DNA of 64,000 nt from NCBI GenBank assembly GCA_020632925.1, contig JACKER010000009.1:124001-188000 (forward strand), given 5' to 3'. Of the stretch, positions 16,055 to 25,227 are shown in pieces. The notes under the pieces are model-generated. The model worked only from the letters and a program-made list of their open reading frames with translations. It did not search any database and was not told the DNA's origin. The position numbers and the translations under genes are program-made. Origin of the DNA: Alphaproteobacteria bacterium (GTDB lineage Bacteria > Myxococcota_A > UBA796 > GCA-2862545). Each line of letters begins with the position of its first letter. Within the stretch, counting starts at the first letter, position 1.

Positions 16055-18880
16055 CTAGGGCGAGACATCGGCGAGGGTGAGCTGCCAGGCACGCTCGACG
16101 TCCGCGGGCGCGGGCGGTTCGCGCAGCGGGCCCAGTCCCCAGAGCCGGGCGCGGCCGTCCCAGCCGGTGGTGACGAGCAGGTCGCGGCCGAAGACCACGT
16201 TCGCCACGCGCTCCTCGTGCACGCCCTCGAGCGTCGCCAGCAGCTCGCCGGCAGCGGACCACACGCGCGCGGTGCCGTCGAGGAAGCCCGCGGCGACCCA
16301 CTCCCCACCCGGCGACAGCGCCACGTCCTGCAGACCCTCGGGCACGGGCCAGGCCGCGACGGTCTCCCCGGCGAGGTCCAGCAGCTCCACGCCGTCCGCG
16401 GTCGCCACCACCACGCGCTCCGCCGCGGCGTGCACGCGCCGCGCACCGGGTCGCCGCGCGAACGAGGTCTGCCGGTCGGGCCCCTCGATCCGCACGATCT
16501 CGCCCCCGGCCGAGAGCGCCCAGGCCACGACACCGTCGCCGCTCGCGTCGATCAGCTCGTCCACGCGCCGCGTGGCTGCGCCGTCCCACCAGATCGGCGT
16601 GGCGCTCCCGTAGGGCAGGCACCCCTCCCCTCCGCGCAGCGCGAACACCCGCCGGCACGCGCCGACCGGCGGCCCGTGGGCCTCGACCACGCCGTTCGAC
16701 GCGCGCAGCCGGACCGGTCCGGCGCCCTCGATCGCCGACGCCACGACCGAGGCCCCGTCCGGCGTGAACGCCACGGCCTTCACCAGGCCGCCGCCGAGCC
16801 CCGTCCGCCCCAGCGGCGCGCCGTCGCGCACGGAGAGCAGGTGGACGGTCCCCTTGGCGTCACCGAGTGCGAGCACGCTTCCGTCCGGCGACAGGTCCAC
16901 GCTCGCGATGCCCGAGTCCAGGCGCACGCCGTCCCAGCCCGGCGAGAGCGTGAGCTCACGGACCCCGTCCTCCGTGGGGCGACGGAGCACGCCGCCCACG
17001 CCCAGCACCGCCCCCGTCCAGGCGTCCCCGAGGCGCGCCAGCCGGCGCCCCGAGCCGCCGTCCAGCAGGACCCCGCCCGGCGCGTTCCCCTCCACCCACA
17101 CGAAGCGCCCGTCCGAGGTGGCGCTCGCCCGACGCAGCAGGCCGAGCCCGAGGGGATCCTCGTCCAGGAGCTCGCCCGTGCGGCGATCCAGCCACAGCAG
17201 GCGCTCGTCCATCCCCACCGCCACGCCACGCTCCGCGCCGGCCAGCACGCGCGCCACGCCGCGGCCCGCAGGCAGCTCGAAGACCTCGAGCTGGTCGCTG
17301 TCGTAGGGGTATCGGCCGAGCCACGTCGGGTAGCAGGCGGCCCACGCCTCCCCCGGACCCCAGCCGACCAGGAGCTCGGCGTGACCGCAGGTCGCCCGCA
17401 CGCTCGCGTCGGCGACCGCGGGATCGAGGATCCGGATCTCCTCGCGCCGCCACCACAGCGCCCGCGTCGGCCCCGCGCGCAGCGTCCCGAGCCAACGCCA
17501 GGTGCGCTTCTCCCCCGCCCGGTCGACGTGGTCCACGTGGTCGCGCGCGTCCCACCACACGCCGTCCTCCGCGAGCCAGACCGCGTCCGCGGGCGACACC
17601 CCCTCGAGCGTCGGCCCGTCCCAGCGCAGCCGCCCGTCGGCGAGGCAGCCCCAGCCGCTCGGGCCGAGCAGCAGCTCGCCGTCGCAGGGGGCCTGCCGCG
17701 TCACCACCGCCGGTCGCGGGCGGGCCGCCGCCGCCATCAGCACGCCACGCGCCCGCGGCGTGGGCTCGATCGCGAAGGCGTGCGCGGCCAGCACCTCGGC
17801 CTCGGCCAGCAGCCCGTCGTGCACGCGGCCCACCGCCTCGCGGGCCAGCGCCGAGGCCAGCCCGAGATCCGCATCCCGCCGGGCGCTCGTCGCCACCGCC
17901 TCCGCCGCGAGCGCGCGGTCCCGCTCGCGCACCACCCGCGCCGCGTCCACGGCCAGTCCGACCGCGACCAGCGCGAGGACCGAGGCCCCCACGCCGATCC
18001 AGCTCCGCCACCGCCAGGCCGCGCGCCCCACCCGCTCGGCGAGCGAGTAGCGGTACGCGGAGACCGGCCGATCGTCGAGCCAGGCCTCGAGGTCCTCGGA
18101 GAGCGCCGCCGCATCGGGGTAGCGGTGGGCAGGGTCGGGTCGTGTGGCGCGCTCCGCGATGGCGTACAGCTCGGGCTCGGCGCGCCCGCGCAGCAGGTCC
18201 CGCAGCGTCTGGCCCAGCGCGTAGACGTCGGTCGGGGGGCCGACCGGCTCGCCCCGGGCCTGCTCCGGGCTCATGAAGCCCGGCGTCCCCACCACGCCGC
18301 CCACGCGCGTCAGCGTGCCGCCGAGGTCCAGCGGATCGTCGTCCTCGCCCGTGCTCACCGTCCCCACCCGGCAAGCGAGCCCCCAGTCCACGACGCGGGT
18401 CTCGCCGAACGGCCCGACCATCACGTTGTCCGGCTTCAGGTCCCGGTGGACGACGCCGTTCGCGTGGGCGTGAGCGACGGCGTGCGTCGCGTTGAGCAGG
18501 TGGCGCAGGAGCTGCCGGAGCGGGAGCTCGACCGCCGCGGCCCCGAGCGTCCGCCCGCGCACCAGGCGCATCGTGTAGAACAGCCGCCCGTCGTCGTCGC
18601 GACCCACGTCCAGCGCGGGGACCACGCCCGGGTGGTCGAGGTGGGCCGTCAGCCGCGCCTCGCGCAGCAGCCGCGCGGTGTGCGCCGGGTCCACCCGATC
18701 GGGCCGCAGCCGCTTGAGCGCCACCGCCCGCCCGAGGTGCGCGTCCCAGGCGCGGAGCACCTCGCCCATGCCGCCCTCCCCGAGCGGCCCCTCCACCCGG
18801 TACCGGCGCTCGTCCAGCGGCGAGGTGGGGTCCGCGGCCTCGCCCCAGTCGTCCTCCGATCGGCCCCCGCCGGAGCTCAT
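16055..18880 (-). CDS. Membrane-anchored Ser/Thr kinase with WD40-like sensor domain
   Basis: 941 residues from ATG 18880, overlapping the stop of the FHA-winged-helix gene. Residues ~27-290 are a Hanks-type kinase: Gly loop GEGGMGEV (34-41), Lys56 in VALKRL, HRDLKPDNVM, the VDWGLA activation start (D-W-G in place of D-F-G) and GTPGFMSPEQARGE. One transmembrane helix follows (SWIGVGASVLALVAVGLAV). The rest forms degenerate propeller blades such as VDLSPDGSVLALGDAKGTV, VAFTPDGASVVASAIEG and LSPGGEWVAAGFLDGTARVW. The layout suggests a kinase coupled to a C-terminal propeller. The DWG motif is an unusual but tolerated variant. Confidence 0.85.
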   Translation of the reverse strand: MSSGGGRSEDDWGEAADPTSPLDERRYRVEGPLGEGGMGEVLRAWDAHLGRAVALKRLRPDRVDPAHTARLLREARLTAHLDHPGVVPALDVGRDDDGRLFYTMRLVRGRTLGAAAVELPLRQLLRHLLNATHAVAHAHANGVVHRDLKPDNVMVGPFGETRVVDWGLACRVGTVSTGEDDDPLDLGGTLTRVGGVVGTPGFMSPEQARGEPVGPPTDVYALGQTLRDLLRGRAEPELYAIAERATRPDPAHRYPDAAALSEDLEAWLDDRPVSAYRYSLAERVGRAAWRWRSWIGVGASVLALVAVGLAVDAARVVRERDRALAAEAVATSARRDADLGLASALAREAVGRVHDGLLAEAEVLAAHAFAIEPTPRARGVLMAAAARPRPAVVTRQAPCDGELLLGPSGWGCLADGRLRWDGPTLEGVSPADAVWLAEDGVWWDARDHVDHVDRAGEKRTWRWLGTLRAGPTRALWWRREEIRILDPAVADASVRATCGHAELLVGWGPGEAWAACYPTWLGRYPYDSDQLEVFELPAGRGVARVLAGAERGVAVGMDERLLWLDRRTGELLDEDPLGLGLLRRASATSDGRFVWVEGNAPGGVLLDGGSGRRLARLGDAWTGAVLGVGGVLRRPTEDGVRELTLSPGWDGVRLDSGIASVDLSPDGSVLALGDAKGTVHLLSVRDGAPLGRTGLGGGLVKAVAFTPDGASVVASAIEGAGPVRLRASNGVVEAHGPPVGACRRVFALRGGEGCLPYGSATPIWWDGAATRRVDELIDASGDGVVAWALSAGGEIVRIEGPDRQTSFARRPGARRVHAAAERVVVATADGVELLDLAGETVAAWPVPEGLQDVALSPGGEWVAAGFLDGTARVWSAAGELLATLEGVHEERVANVVFGRDLLVTTGWDGRARLWGLGPLREPPAPADVERAWQLTLADVSP

Positions 18881-19800
18881 GTCCGATCCACGACCACGTC
18901 GTCGGGACCGAGGCGCAGCTCGAGCAGGCCGCGGCCGTCGGGGAGCAGCAGGTCGTCGCGGAACCCGCCCGCCACCAGCTTCTGGCGCAAGCGGTAGAGC
19001 ACGGCGTCCAGCCGCTTGCGGAGCGCGTCGTCGCCCGCCTCGTCGCCCCAGAGCTCGCCCGCCGCCGCCTGCCAGGACAGCGGCGCCCTCGTCGCCGCCA
19101 GCTCGCAGATCAGGCGCGCCGCGTGCCCGCTGATCACCAGCACCGGCCGCCCTCGCGCCTGGAGGTGGACGGTGTCGTAGAACAGGATCAGCCGCAGCGG
19201 GTCGTGCTGACTGACGGTGGGACGCTGCTCGGCGTCGGACAGGGGCATCGAGCGCAGCTCGAAGCGGGTCCCGGCGACCTCGAACGCACCCCCCTCGACG
19301 AGATCGACCGCGCGGGCCTCGCCCACCCGCAGCCGCCAGTCGTCGCCCACCCGCCACAGCCGCGCCGCGGCCCCCGCCTCGTCCGCCCAGCGCAGCTCGG
19401 GCCCGGGTGCCAGCACCACCGAGGCCGCGTCGTGCAGCAGCGGCACCTGGCGCCCCTCCCAGCACAGGCTCGGGACCGCGCCGGGCAGGGCCACGCCGGT
19501 GATCGCGAGCGTCACGTCGCGGGTGAGCTCGACCTGCAGCCCGCGCACGAGCCCCACGTCGCCCATCACCTTGCCGCCGACCCGGAAGCGCCGACGCAGG
19601 GCGAGCAGGCGCAGGCCGCCCGAGCGCAGGCTCACCAGCGCGTGCGCCTCGCTGACCGCCGGATCGTCGAGCTGCAGCGCCGCCGTCGCCAGGCGCCCGA
19701 TCAGCGCGCCGTGGCCCAGCGTGGCGGAGCGCGGCTCGAGGCCTCCCTGCAGCACGTCGAGCGTGACGAACGCGCGCACCCACCCTCCACCGGAGGGCAT
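18877..19800 (-). CDS. FHA-like and winged-helix protein paired with the kinase
   Basis: 307 residues from ATG 19800. The N-terminal ~100 residues resemble an FHA domain (LIGRLATAALQLDDPAVSEAHALVSL, with the G-R and S-x-x-H pair given as IGR and SEAHALV). A middle beta-rich part follows. The last ~90 residues look like an OmpR/PhoB-type winged helix (VISGHAARLICELAATRAPL, then AGELWGDEAGDDALRKRLD and LYRLRQKLVAGG). Its stop codon overlaps the kinase start (ATGA), so both are co-translated. I infer that phosphopeptide binding links this DNA-binding protein to the kinase. No target site is visible. Confidence 0.7.
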   Translation of the reverse strand: MPSGGGWVRAFVTLDVLQGGLEPRSATLGHGALIGRLATAALQLDDPAVSEAHALVSLRSGGLRLLALRRRFRVGGKVMGDVGLVRGLQVELTRDVTLAITGVALPGAVPSLCWEGRQVPLLHDAASVVLAPGPELRWADEAGAAARLWRVGDDWRLRVGEARAVDLVEGGAFEVAGTRFELRSMPLSDAEQRPTVSQHDPLRLILFYDTVHLQARGRPVLVISGHAARLICELAATRAPLSWQAAAGELWGDEAGDDALRKRLDAVLYRLRQKLVAGGFRDDLLLPDGRGLLELRLGPDDVVVDRT

Positions 19801-19808
19801 GGTACCCG

Positions 19809-21482
19809 CTACTTGGCCTTCTCGGCGCGCTGCTGCAGCCCGCACGCCAGCTCGTCGCCCTTGGCGCACGCGAAGGACGCCAGCTCCACGCTCTTCGCGG
19901 GGTCGACCAGCTTCTCGGTGAGCGGGCAGAACACGTCGTCGTCCTCGAACATGTAGAGCTTGCTGTCGTCCGAGACGCGCTTGCTGATCCAGTCCACGGC
20001 GTCCTGGCACCTGTCCTTCGGGAGCCAGGCGGCGGACGCGATCACGCACGCCTCCGTCAGCCCCGCGTGGCAGGCGTCGGACACCGCCCGTGCCGCTACG
20101 TGGGAGCGCTCGGCCGCGGAGAACGCGTCGCGGAACTGGAAGTCGAAGGCGTGGTTCTCGGCGAGCATCAGGCACGCGCGGGCCGAGCCCACCTCGCAGG
20201 CCTGCGACAGCAGCGCGTTGACCTTGGGGATGTCCCGGGCGATCGGCGAGAGCTCGTCGTCCTCGAGCAGGCCGTAGGTGTAGGTGTCGTTCACCACGTC
20301 GCAGGACATGGCCTCGCCGCCGGCGCACGCCGCCTCGAAGTAGTCGCCCGCCAGCACCCAGCTCAGCCCGTCCGTGGGCCGCAGCAGGGCCTCGCTCGTG
20401 ACCTGCGCCATGCCCGCCATCGAGCACGCGTCGGCCTCGCCCTTGTCCGTGCAGGCGGTCACGAAGGCGTCCTTGCTCGCGTTCAGGTCGCGCACCAGAT
20501 CGGCCGAGCGGTCCGCCGGGATGGCGAGGTCGTCGAGGTAGTTGTCCAGCAGGATCCCCGCGTACCGGCCACAGCTCTCGGACGAGCCGGCCGCGCACTG
20601 GGTCTTGCACCCCACGAGGTCCCCCGGGTCGCACAGCCAGCTCGAGACCTCGGACTTCCGCGCGCAGGCGCCGTCGGAGAACACGAAGCCGTCGGGGCAG
20701 CCGCGCGCGTCCACCGTCCCCGCAGCCCCCTGGGTGGCGCCGTCGATCGGCAGCAGCATCACGCGGAGCATGGCCGCGCAGCCCGGGCGCGGGGCGGCGT
20801 CCGTGGTGCCCGCGGCCTGGCAGGCGTCGAGCTGGCCGTCGCGCTGGAGCGACTGGCGGCTGGCCTCGGCCCCGGCACCCGCCCCGCCGTAGCTCATCAC
20901 GTCGATCGCCGCGCGCGCCGACCCCGCCGTGGCGGACTCCATCGCGAAGGCGCCGAGGTAGGCCCGGTTCACGAAGTGGGTCGCCCCCTCGCAGGACCCG
21001 ACGAGATCGGCCCGACGCACCTGGGACACGGTCGTCGTCCGCGTCCCGACCATCATGTAGGCCAGGTTGAGCGAGCGCCCCTGCTCGAACGCCGTCTGGA
21101 ACTTCACGGGCGAGACGAAGCTGCCGAAGTTCGCCTGGACCGACGCCGCGTCCTTCATCTCGACCACGTTCGACTTCGGGGAGATGCCGGTGTAGGCGTA
21201 GCTGCCGGGCAGCTTGCACGTCGGGAGCACGCGGAACCCGTCACAGCCGTACTGCACGACCACCACGCCCCCGTCCATCCCGGTCTCGAGGTCCGCCCGG
21301 TGCATGTCGGGCCAGTCGACCACGAACGGGCTGTTGGGTCCGCCCACGGTCGCGGCCGTGCACTTCGCGTCGCCGAGCGCCTTGCTGGCCGAGATCTCGT
21401 TCGGGTCGAGCGAGACCTTGGGAGGCTTGGCGGCGAGGGCGAGGGCGGGAAGCAGGGTCAGGGCGAGGGCATAGCGGTGCAT
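19809..21482 (-). CDS. Secreted Cys-rich protein with Sel1-like repeats
   Basis: 557 residues with a clear signal peptide (MHRYALALTLLPALALAAK). The N-terminal part is a unique domain with few Cys. From residue ~265 Cys pairs recur in helical repeats (DACSMAGMAQV, ACAGGEAMSCDVVNDTY, ACEVGSARACLMLAENHAF, ACHAGLTEACVIAS, FACAKGDELACGL), the pattern of Sel1/TPR-like repeats stabilised by disulfides, as in HcpA-type proteins. It is probably periplasmic or extracellular. The function is unknown. It is upstream of, and in the same direction as, the FHA-kinase pair, only 8 bases away, so co-transcription is likely. Confidence 0.65.
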   Translation of the reverse strand: MHRYALALTLLPALALAAKPPKVSLDPNEISASKALGDAKCTAATVGGPNSPFVVDWPDMHRADLETGMDGGVVVVQYGCDGFRVLPTCKLPGSYAYTGISPKSNVVEMKDAASVQANFGSFVSPVKFQTAFEQGRSLNLAYMMVGTRTTTVSQVRRADLVGSCEGATHFVNRAYLGAFAMESATAGSARAAIDVMSYGGAGAGAEASRQSLQRDGQLDACQAAGTTDAAPRPGCAAMLRVMLLPIDGATQGAAGTVDARGCPDGFVFSDGACARKSEVSSWLCDPGDLVGCKTQCAAGSSESCGRYAGILLDNYLDDLAIPADRSADLVRDLNASKDAFVTACTDKGEADACSMAGMAQVTSEALLRPTDGLSWVLAGDYFEAACAGGEAMSCDVVNDTYTYGLLEDDELSPIARDIPKVNALLSQACEVGSARACLMLAENHAFDFQFRDAFSAAERSHVAARAVSDACHAGLTEACVIASAAWLPKDRCQDAVDWISKRVSDDSKLYMFEDDDVFCPLTEKLVDPAKSVELASFACAKGDELACGLQQRAEKAK

Positions 21483-21550
21483 CGGGTCTCCTGACCCGAC
21501 CCTACGGAGTCCCCTCGCCCCTCACAACGCCGCGTCGGATCCGCGTGGGA

Positions 21551-22174
21551 TCAGAAGAGCCAGTCCGTCATGTCGCAGCGATCGGCGGTGAAGTGCATGT
21601 TGGCGGAGTCGTCGCCACCGAAGTCGACCTGCATGTCGCCCTCGAGCAGGTCCGAGTCGTGCTGGAGGATCTCGAGGTCGCCGTCCTCTCCGTCCTCGCT
21701 GTCGTCGTCGAAGTCGTCGTCCTCGCAGGCGTTCTCGCACAGGTCCCGGTCGAACGCCTGCTCGCCGTCGAGCCAGGAGAAGTCGGCCACGAAGTCCCCG
21801 TCCGCCAGATCGCGGTCGAAGTCGAAGCTCCCCTCGCGGTCGTCGCTCGTGTTCACGACCACCGACATCGTCCAGTAGCGCCGCGACACGAGGTGCCGCT
21901 TCTCGGCGACGTCCTGGTAGTTGTCGCACAGGTCGTCGCAGTCGTTCGCGTCCGTGAACGCCTCCGCCATGTCCTCCATGGTGTTGCAGGCGTCGGGGAT
22001 GTCCGTCAGGAAGATCGTCGTCTGCTCCCAGTCGACGCCGAAGAAGTCGAAGTCGAAGCGATCGAAGATGGCCGACTGCCCTCCCCCGAAGCGCTCGCCG
22101 TCGACCGAGCCTCCGCCCGAGACCGGCCCGCATCCACCGAGCGCCAACACCGAAGCCACCAGGGCAGCTCGCAT
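21551..22174 (-). CDS. Acidic lipoprotein, function unknown
   Basis: 207 residues from ATG 22174, chosen because GGAGGA lies just upstream and the leader MRAALVASVLALGGC ends in a lipobox (LGGC). A start four codons earlier is possible. The mature protein is strongly acidic, with Asp/Glu-rich runs (DLCENACEDDDFDDDSEDG) and several Cys pairs. Nothing in it matches a family that I recognise. The acidic C-terminal part could bind calcium, which is only a guess. It is followed by the propeller gene in the same direction. Confidence 0.6.
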   Translation of the reverse strand: MRAALVASVLALGGCGPVSGGGSVDGERFGGGQSAIFDRFDFDFFGVDWEQTTIFLTDIPDACNTMEDMAEAFTDANDCDDLCDNYQDVAEKRHLVSRRYWTMSVVVNTSDDREGSFDFDRDLADGDFVADFSWLDGEQAFDRDLCENACEDDDFDDDSEDGEDGDLEILQHDSDLLEGDMQVDFGGDDSANMHFTADRCDMTDWLF

Positions 22175-22195
22175 CGTGTCCTCCATCCGGCCACT

Positions 22196-23152
22196 CTACC
22201 CGAGGTGGAGCACGCCGTAGATGGTGCCGCCGGCCTCGTTGCCGAGCGGGATCTCCTGGACGAGCCGCGGGCCGTCCAGGTCGATCTCGACGAGCCTCGT
22301 GGGCAGCTTGGTGCCGGCCTCGCCCAGCAGGAGCTGGCGCAGCACCTCGCGGTGACGCGTGGCCCGGAGCACCGTCATCCCCACGAACAGGCGGGAGCCC
22401 ACCACCTCGATGCCGCGGCACCAGCCGAGCATGTGCCGCGTGCCGCGGAGCTCGCGCAGATCGAGCTCGAGCGCCCGCTCGCCGGTCCTCGGATCCACCG
22501 CCACGACCCGGCCCGTGACCTGGGTGAACCACAGGAGCCCCCCGCGCGGCCGCCCGTCGTGCGGGATCGCCTCCGGCAGCTCGATCCGCCCTCCGCCGAC
22601 CAGCCCGTGGCAGGCCTGCGTCTCGAAGCACGTCGCCCAGAGCTCGCCCTCGTGCCGCACGGCGTGGTTCGGGTGGTGCGAGTGAGGCTTGAGCGCGTCG
22701 TGGTCGACGAGCCGGAAGTCGGTGATCCCGGGGTACGCGTCCTCGTAGCGCCCGTCGCGCAGCCAGTGGTGCTCGAGCAGCTCCCCGCGGCGGTCGACGC
22801 GCAGCACCGACTCCGTCCCCGCGCAGGTCAGCAGCACGCCCTCGCCGTCGGGGGTCGCCGAGTGCAGGCCGTGGAACAGCGGGTGCGAGACGCGGCGCTC
22901 GATCGCGAGGCGTACGGGGTCGACGAACCACAGCTCCGTGTGCGCGGGCTGCAGCACGCGGCCGTCGTCGTCGAAGGCCGCGCACGTCGCCTCCTGGTGG
23001 CTGCTCGGGCCGGGGGTGTGGCGCGGGTCGACCTCCGCCCACAGCTCGCGGGTGATGGTCGCCCGGTCGGGGTCCACCTCGCGCAGGCACGCGCGGAGGG
23101 GCTCCTCGGGCCGACCCGTCCGGCGCAGGCCCATCGAGACGAGCAGCCGCAT
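22196..23152 (-). CDS. Cytoplasmic beta-propeller protein, function unknown
   Basis: 318 residues without a signal peptide. Beta-blade-like segments recur: GLHSATPDGEGVLLTCAGTESVLRVDRRG, HPNHAVRHEGELWATCFET, GLLWFTQVTGRVVAVDPRTG and MLGWCRGIEVVGSRLFVGM, ending in NEAGGTIYGVLHL. His-rich turns (KPHSHHPNHAV) might bind metal. I cannot name the family. It lies 6 bases downstream of the aminoacyl-transferase-like gene, so the two are likely one transcript. Confidence 0.55.
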   Translation of the reverse strand: MRLLVSMGLRRTGRPEEPLRACLREVDPDRATITRELWAEVDPRHTPGPSSHQEATCAAFDDDGRVLQPAHTELWFVDPVRLAIERRVSHPLFHGLHSATPDGEGVLLTCAGTESVLRVDRRGELLEHHWLRDGRYEDAYPGITDFRLVDHDALKPHSHHPNHAVRHEGELWATCFETQACHGLVGGGRIELPEAIPHDGRPRGGLLWFTQVTGRVVAVDPRTGERALELDLRELRGTRHMLGWCRGIEVVGSRLFVGMTVLRATRHREVLRQLLLGEAGTKLPTRLVEIDLDGPRLVQEIPLGNEAGGTIYGVLHLG

Positions 23153-23158
23153 CCGGCG

Positions 23159-24235
23159 TCAGCCCTTGGGGCCGGTCACCGCGCGCAGGCCCATCCGATC
23201 GCTGCCGCGGCGGCGGACCTCTTGCGCGAGCTCGTCCAGACCGGCGTGCGCGGAGAGGCGCTCCGCGACGAGCCACAGCTCGATCGGCGTGTCCACGTCC
23301 GCCCGGCCCCGCGTCACGGCGCGCGCCCGCAGGCAGCGCTGGAGCACCCACAGCCCGCGATCGAGGTCGTGCGTCACCGCCAGGAAGGTCGCCCCCGCAC
23401 GCTCGGGGAAGCACTCGAGGACCAGCGGCTCGCCCACGCAGGCCGTGAGATCGGGCTGCCAGGCGGGCGCCTCGAACCACGGGTACTTCCGGAGCTCGGC
23501 GGGCACGCCGGCGGTCGCCAGCGCGGATCGCGCCTGGACCAGGCCCTGCTCCAGCCGCTCCGTGGGCAGCGGGACCTGGGAGAGCTCGTCCAGCGGCCGC
23601 CAGCGGCGCTGCCACGGGTCGAACACCTCGATCCCGCCCATGCGCAGCTTGTAGTCCATCGCCGGATCGCCGGGCAGGACGTACCCCGGGTAGTGGAAGG
23701 CCATGCCCTGGTCGGCCGCGTGCCGCGCCTCGAGCAACATCGTGGTCAGGCCGAGCGAGGCCCCGCCGTGCTCCGGGTCGTACACCCCGATCAGGCTCTG
23801 GACCGCGACGTTACCCTGGTCGAACCACGAGAAGGCCACCAGCCGATCGCCCTCCCACAGCGCGATCTCGCGGGTGTCGAACACGTTGCGGTCGGCGTCG
23901 CCGTACAGGAAGTCCACGAGCGTGGGCGAGCGCTCGCCGCGCGCGTTCGCCCGGTACCGCTGGTAGAGCGCCTCCCGCTCGTCGTCGAGCGTCATCGGCC
24001 CGATCTCGATGCGGAAGCGCCGCTCGGCACGCGACAGCAGCTTGCGGGCGTTCTTCCCCGGTCGGAAGCCGCCCCACACCGGCACGCGTGTCCAGATCGA
24101 GGGGCGCAGCTCGCCGTCGAACAGCACCACGCGGCAGGTCATCATGGCCTGGCCGATGCGGAACCATCCGCGCGCGAGGTAGCTGTCGAGCTCCTCGGGG
24201 CGGACCAGATCGGGGCGGACGACGCGGACGTGCAA
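23159..24235 (-). CDS. Arginyl/leucyl-tRNA-protein transferase-like (ATE-type GNAT) protein
   Basis: 358 residues; the frame opens at TTG 24235. The middle matches the C-terminal half of ATE/Bpt aminoacyl-transferases: EREALYQRYRANARGE, FDTREIALWEGDRLVAFSWFD, VAVQSLIGVYDPEHGGASLG, LEARHAADQGMAFHYPGYVLPG and MDYKLRMGGIEVFDP. These enzymes add Arg or Leu from a charged tRNA to N-terminal residues to mark proteins for degradation. The N-terminal Cys cluster of true ATE is not present, and ~110 C-terminal residues are extra, so the substrate may differ. No ClpS gene is close by. Confidence 0.6.
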   Translation of the reverse strand: MHVRVVRPDLVRPEELDSYLARGWFRIGQAMMTCRVVLFDGELRPSIWTRVPVWGGFRPGKNARKLLSRAERRFRIEIGPMTLDDEREALYQRYRANARGERSPTLVDFLYGDADRNVFDTREIALWEGDRLVAFSWFDQGNVAVQSLIGVYDPEHGGASLGLTTMLLEARHAADQGMAFHYPGYVLPGDPAMDYKLRMGGIEVFDPWQRRWRPLDELSQVPLPTERLEQGLVQARSALATAGVPAELRKYPWFEAPAWQPDLTACVGEPLVLECFPERAGATFLAVTHDLDRGLWVLQRCLRARAVTRGRADVDTPIELWLVAERLSAHAGLDELAQEVRRRGSDRMGLRAVTGPKG

Positions 24236-24302
24236 GCGGTGGCAGCTCCGGCCCCGTGGGGCCTGTCGGGAGTGTAACCACGCCCGGGGACGGGCCGCGC
24301 GC

Positions 24303-24331
24303 TTGCCGAGTCCGCGGCGACCAGCTAGGTG
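24303..24331 (+). promoter_or_regulatory. Possible sigma-70-type promoter for the L36 gene
   Basis: TTGCCG (24303-24308), a 17-base spacer, then TAGGTG (24326-24331), in the gap between the divergent transferase-like and L36 genes, about 30 bases before the L36 start. The -10 match is weak (T, A and a final mismatch). Position and spacing are the main support. Confidence 0.3.
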
Positions 24332-24360
24332 CAGCCGTCTTTCGTCTCGGGGAGATTCCC

Positions 24361-24501
24361 ATGAAGGTCTGCAACTCGCTGCGCTCGCTCAAGAAGCGGC
24401 ACAAGGACTGCCAGATCGTGCGTCGTCGCGGTCGGGTGTACGTGATCAACAAGACGAACCCGAAGTTCAAGGCTCGTCAGGGCTCCGCGAAGAAGAAGTA
24501 G
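24361..24501 (+). CDS. rpmJ: Ribosomal protein bL36, alternative (YkgO-like, zinc-poor) form
   Basis: 46 residues preceded by GGGGAGA. The sequence MKVCNSLRSLKKRHKDCQ then IVRRRGRVYVINKTNPKFKARQG is the alternative L36 type: longer N-terminal part with KKRHKDCQ. The zinc site of classical L36 (C-x2-C, C, H) is lost: the third Cys is Asn in VYVINKTN and the final His is absent. Such C-minus paralogues replace zinc-bearing L36 under zinc limitation in other bacteria. Here Cys4 and Cys17 remain. No Zur box was recognised. It contributes to the large ribosomal subunit. Confidence 0.9.
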   Translation: MKVCNSLRSLKKRHKDCQIVRRRGRVYVINKTNPKFKARQGSAKKK

Positions 24502-24534
24502 CGCGCGCGCGGACGGGCTAGGATCCGTCCCAGC

Positions 24535-25227
24535 ATGGCTCCGCGCAACACGTTCCTCCAGCTTCCGCCCGAGCTCGGTGGTCTCCGCTTCGGTCCGTTC
24601 CCGGGTCCCGTGAACCTGGGGAGTGACGCGAAGCGGTGCCAGGTCGTGTTGGATCCGTCGCACGGGGTCTATCCCGTGCACGTCACGATCCAGCCGATGA
24701 ACGGCGGCGTGTACACCATCGCCCCCGCCACGCGCGACGGGAAGGTGTTCCTCATCCCGTACGGGCAGGCCCAGGTGTGGCCGCTCACGGGGCCGGTGCA
24801 GGCCAAGGTCGGCGATCTCGTCGTGGTCGGCACGCCGCACGGCCCACGCTTCCAGATCCAGGACGAGGCGCCCCTCGGGGCCGCTCCCAGCGCCGCGCAG
24901 ATCGTGCAGAACGCTCGCGCGACCGGCGGCGAGGCGGGCTTCGTGCAGGGCGTGACCTCGGCCGTCAACGACGTGTTCCGGCCGGCGGGCGGCGGGATCA
25001 AGGGCGAGGTGCAGCGGCGAGCGACCTCGATGGCCCTGGCCTCGTCGGGTCCGTTCCGCGACGCCTACGTGATGTGGACCCGCGTGCGCACGGGCATGCT
25101 GAACAACCCGTACTGGATCGTGGTGCTGCTGTTCGGCATCCTCGGCGTGATCGGCACGGGCACCGTGAGCTGCACGGGCATCGGGTACGTCCTGCTCGAC
25201 CTGATGGGCTTCGGGCACCTCCGGTGA
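24535..25227 (+). CDS. FHA-like domain membrane protein
   Basis: 230 residues from ATG 24535. Residues ~15-110 look like a divergent FHA beta-sandwich (FGPFPGPVNLGSDAKRCQVVLD, then GVYPVHVTIQPMNGGVYTIAPA). A linker of ~75 residues leads to two C-terminal hydrophobic segments (NPYWIVVLLFGILGVIGTGTV and GIGYVLLDLMGF). It thus places a phosphopeptide-binding-like domain on the inner membrane. It overlaps the FKBP gene by 4 bases (GTGA). The partner kinase is not evident; three Ser/Thr kinases lie elsewhere in the window. Confidence 0.6.
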   Translation: MAPRNTFLQLPPELGGLRFGPFPGPVNLGSDAKRCQVVLDPSHGVYPVHVTIQPMNGGVYTIAPATRDGKVFLIPYGQAQVWPLTGPVQAKVGDLVVVGTPHGPRFQIQDEAPLGAAPSAAQIVQNARATGGEAGFVQGVTSAVNDVFRPAGGGIKGEVQRRATSMALASSGPFRDAYVMWTRVRTGMLNNPYWIVVLLFGILGVIGTGTVSCTGIGYVLLDLMGFGHLR

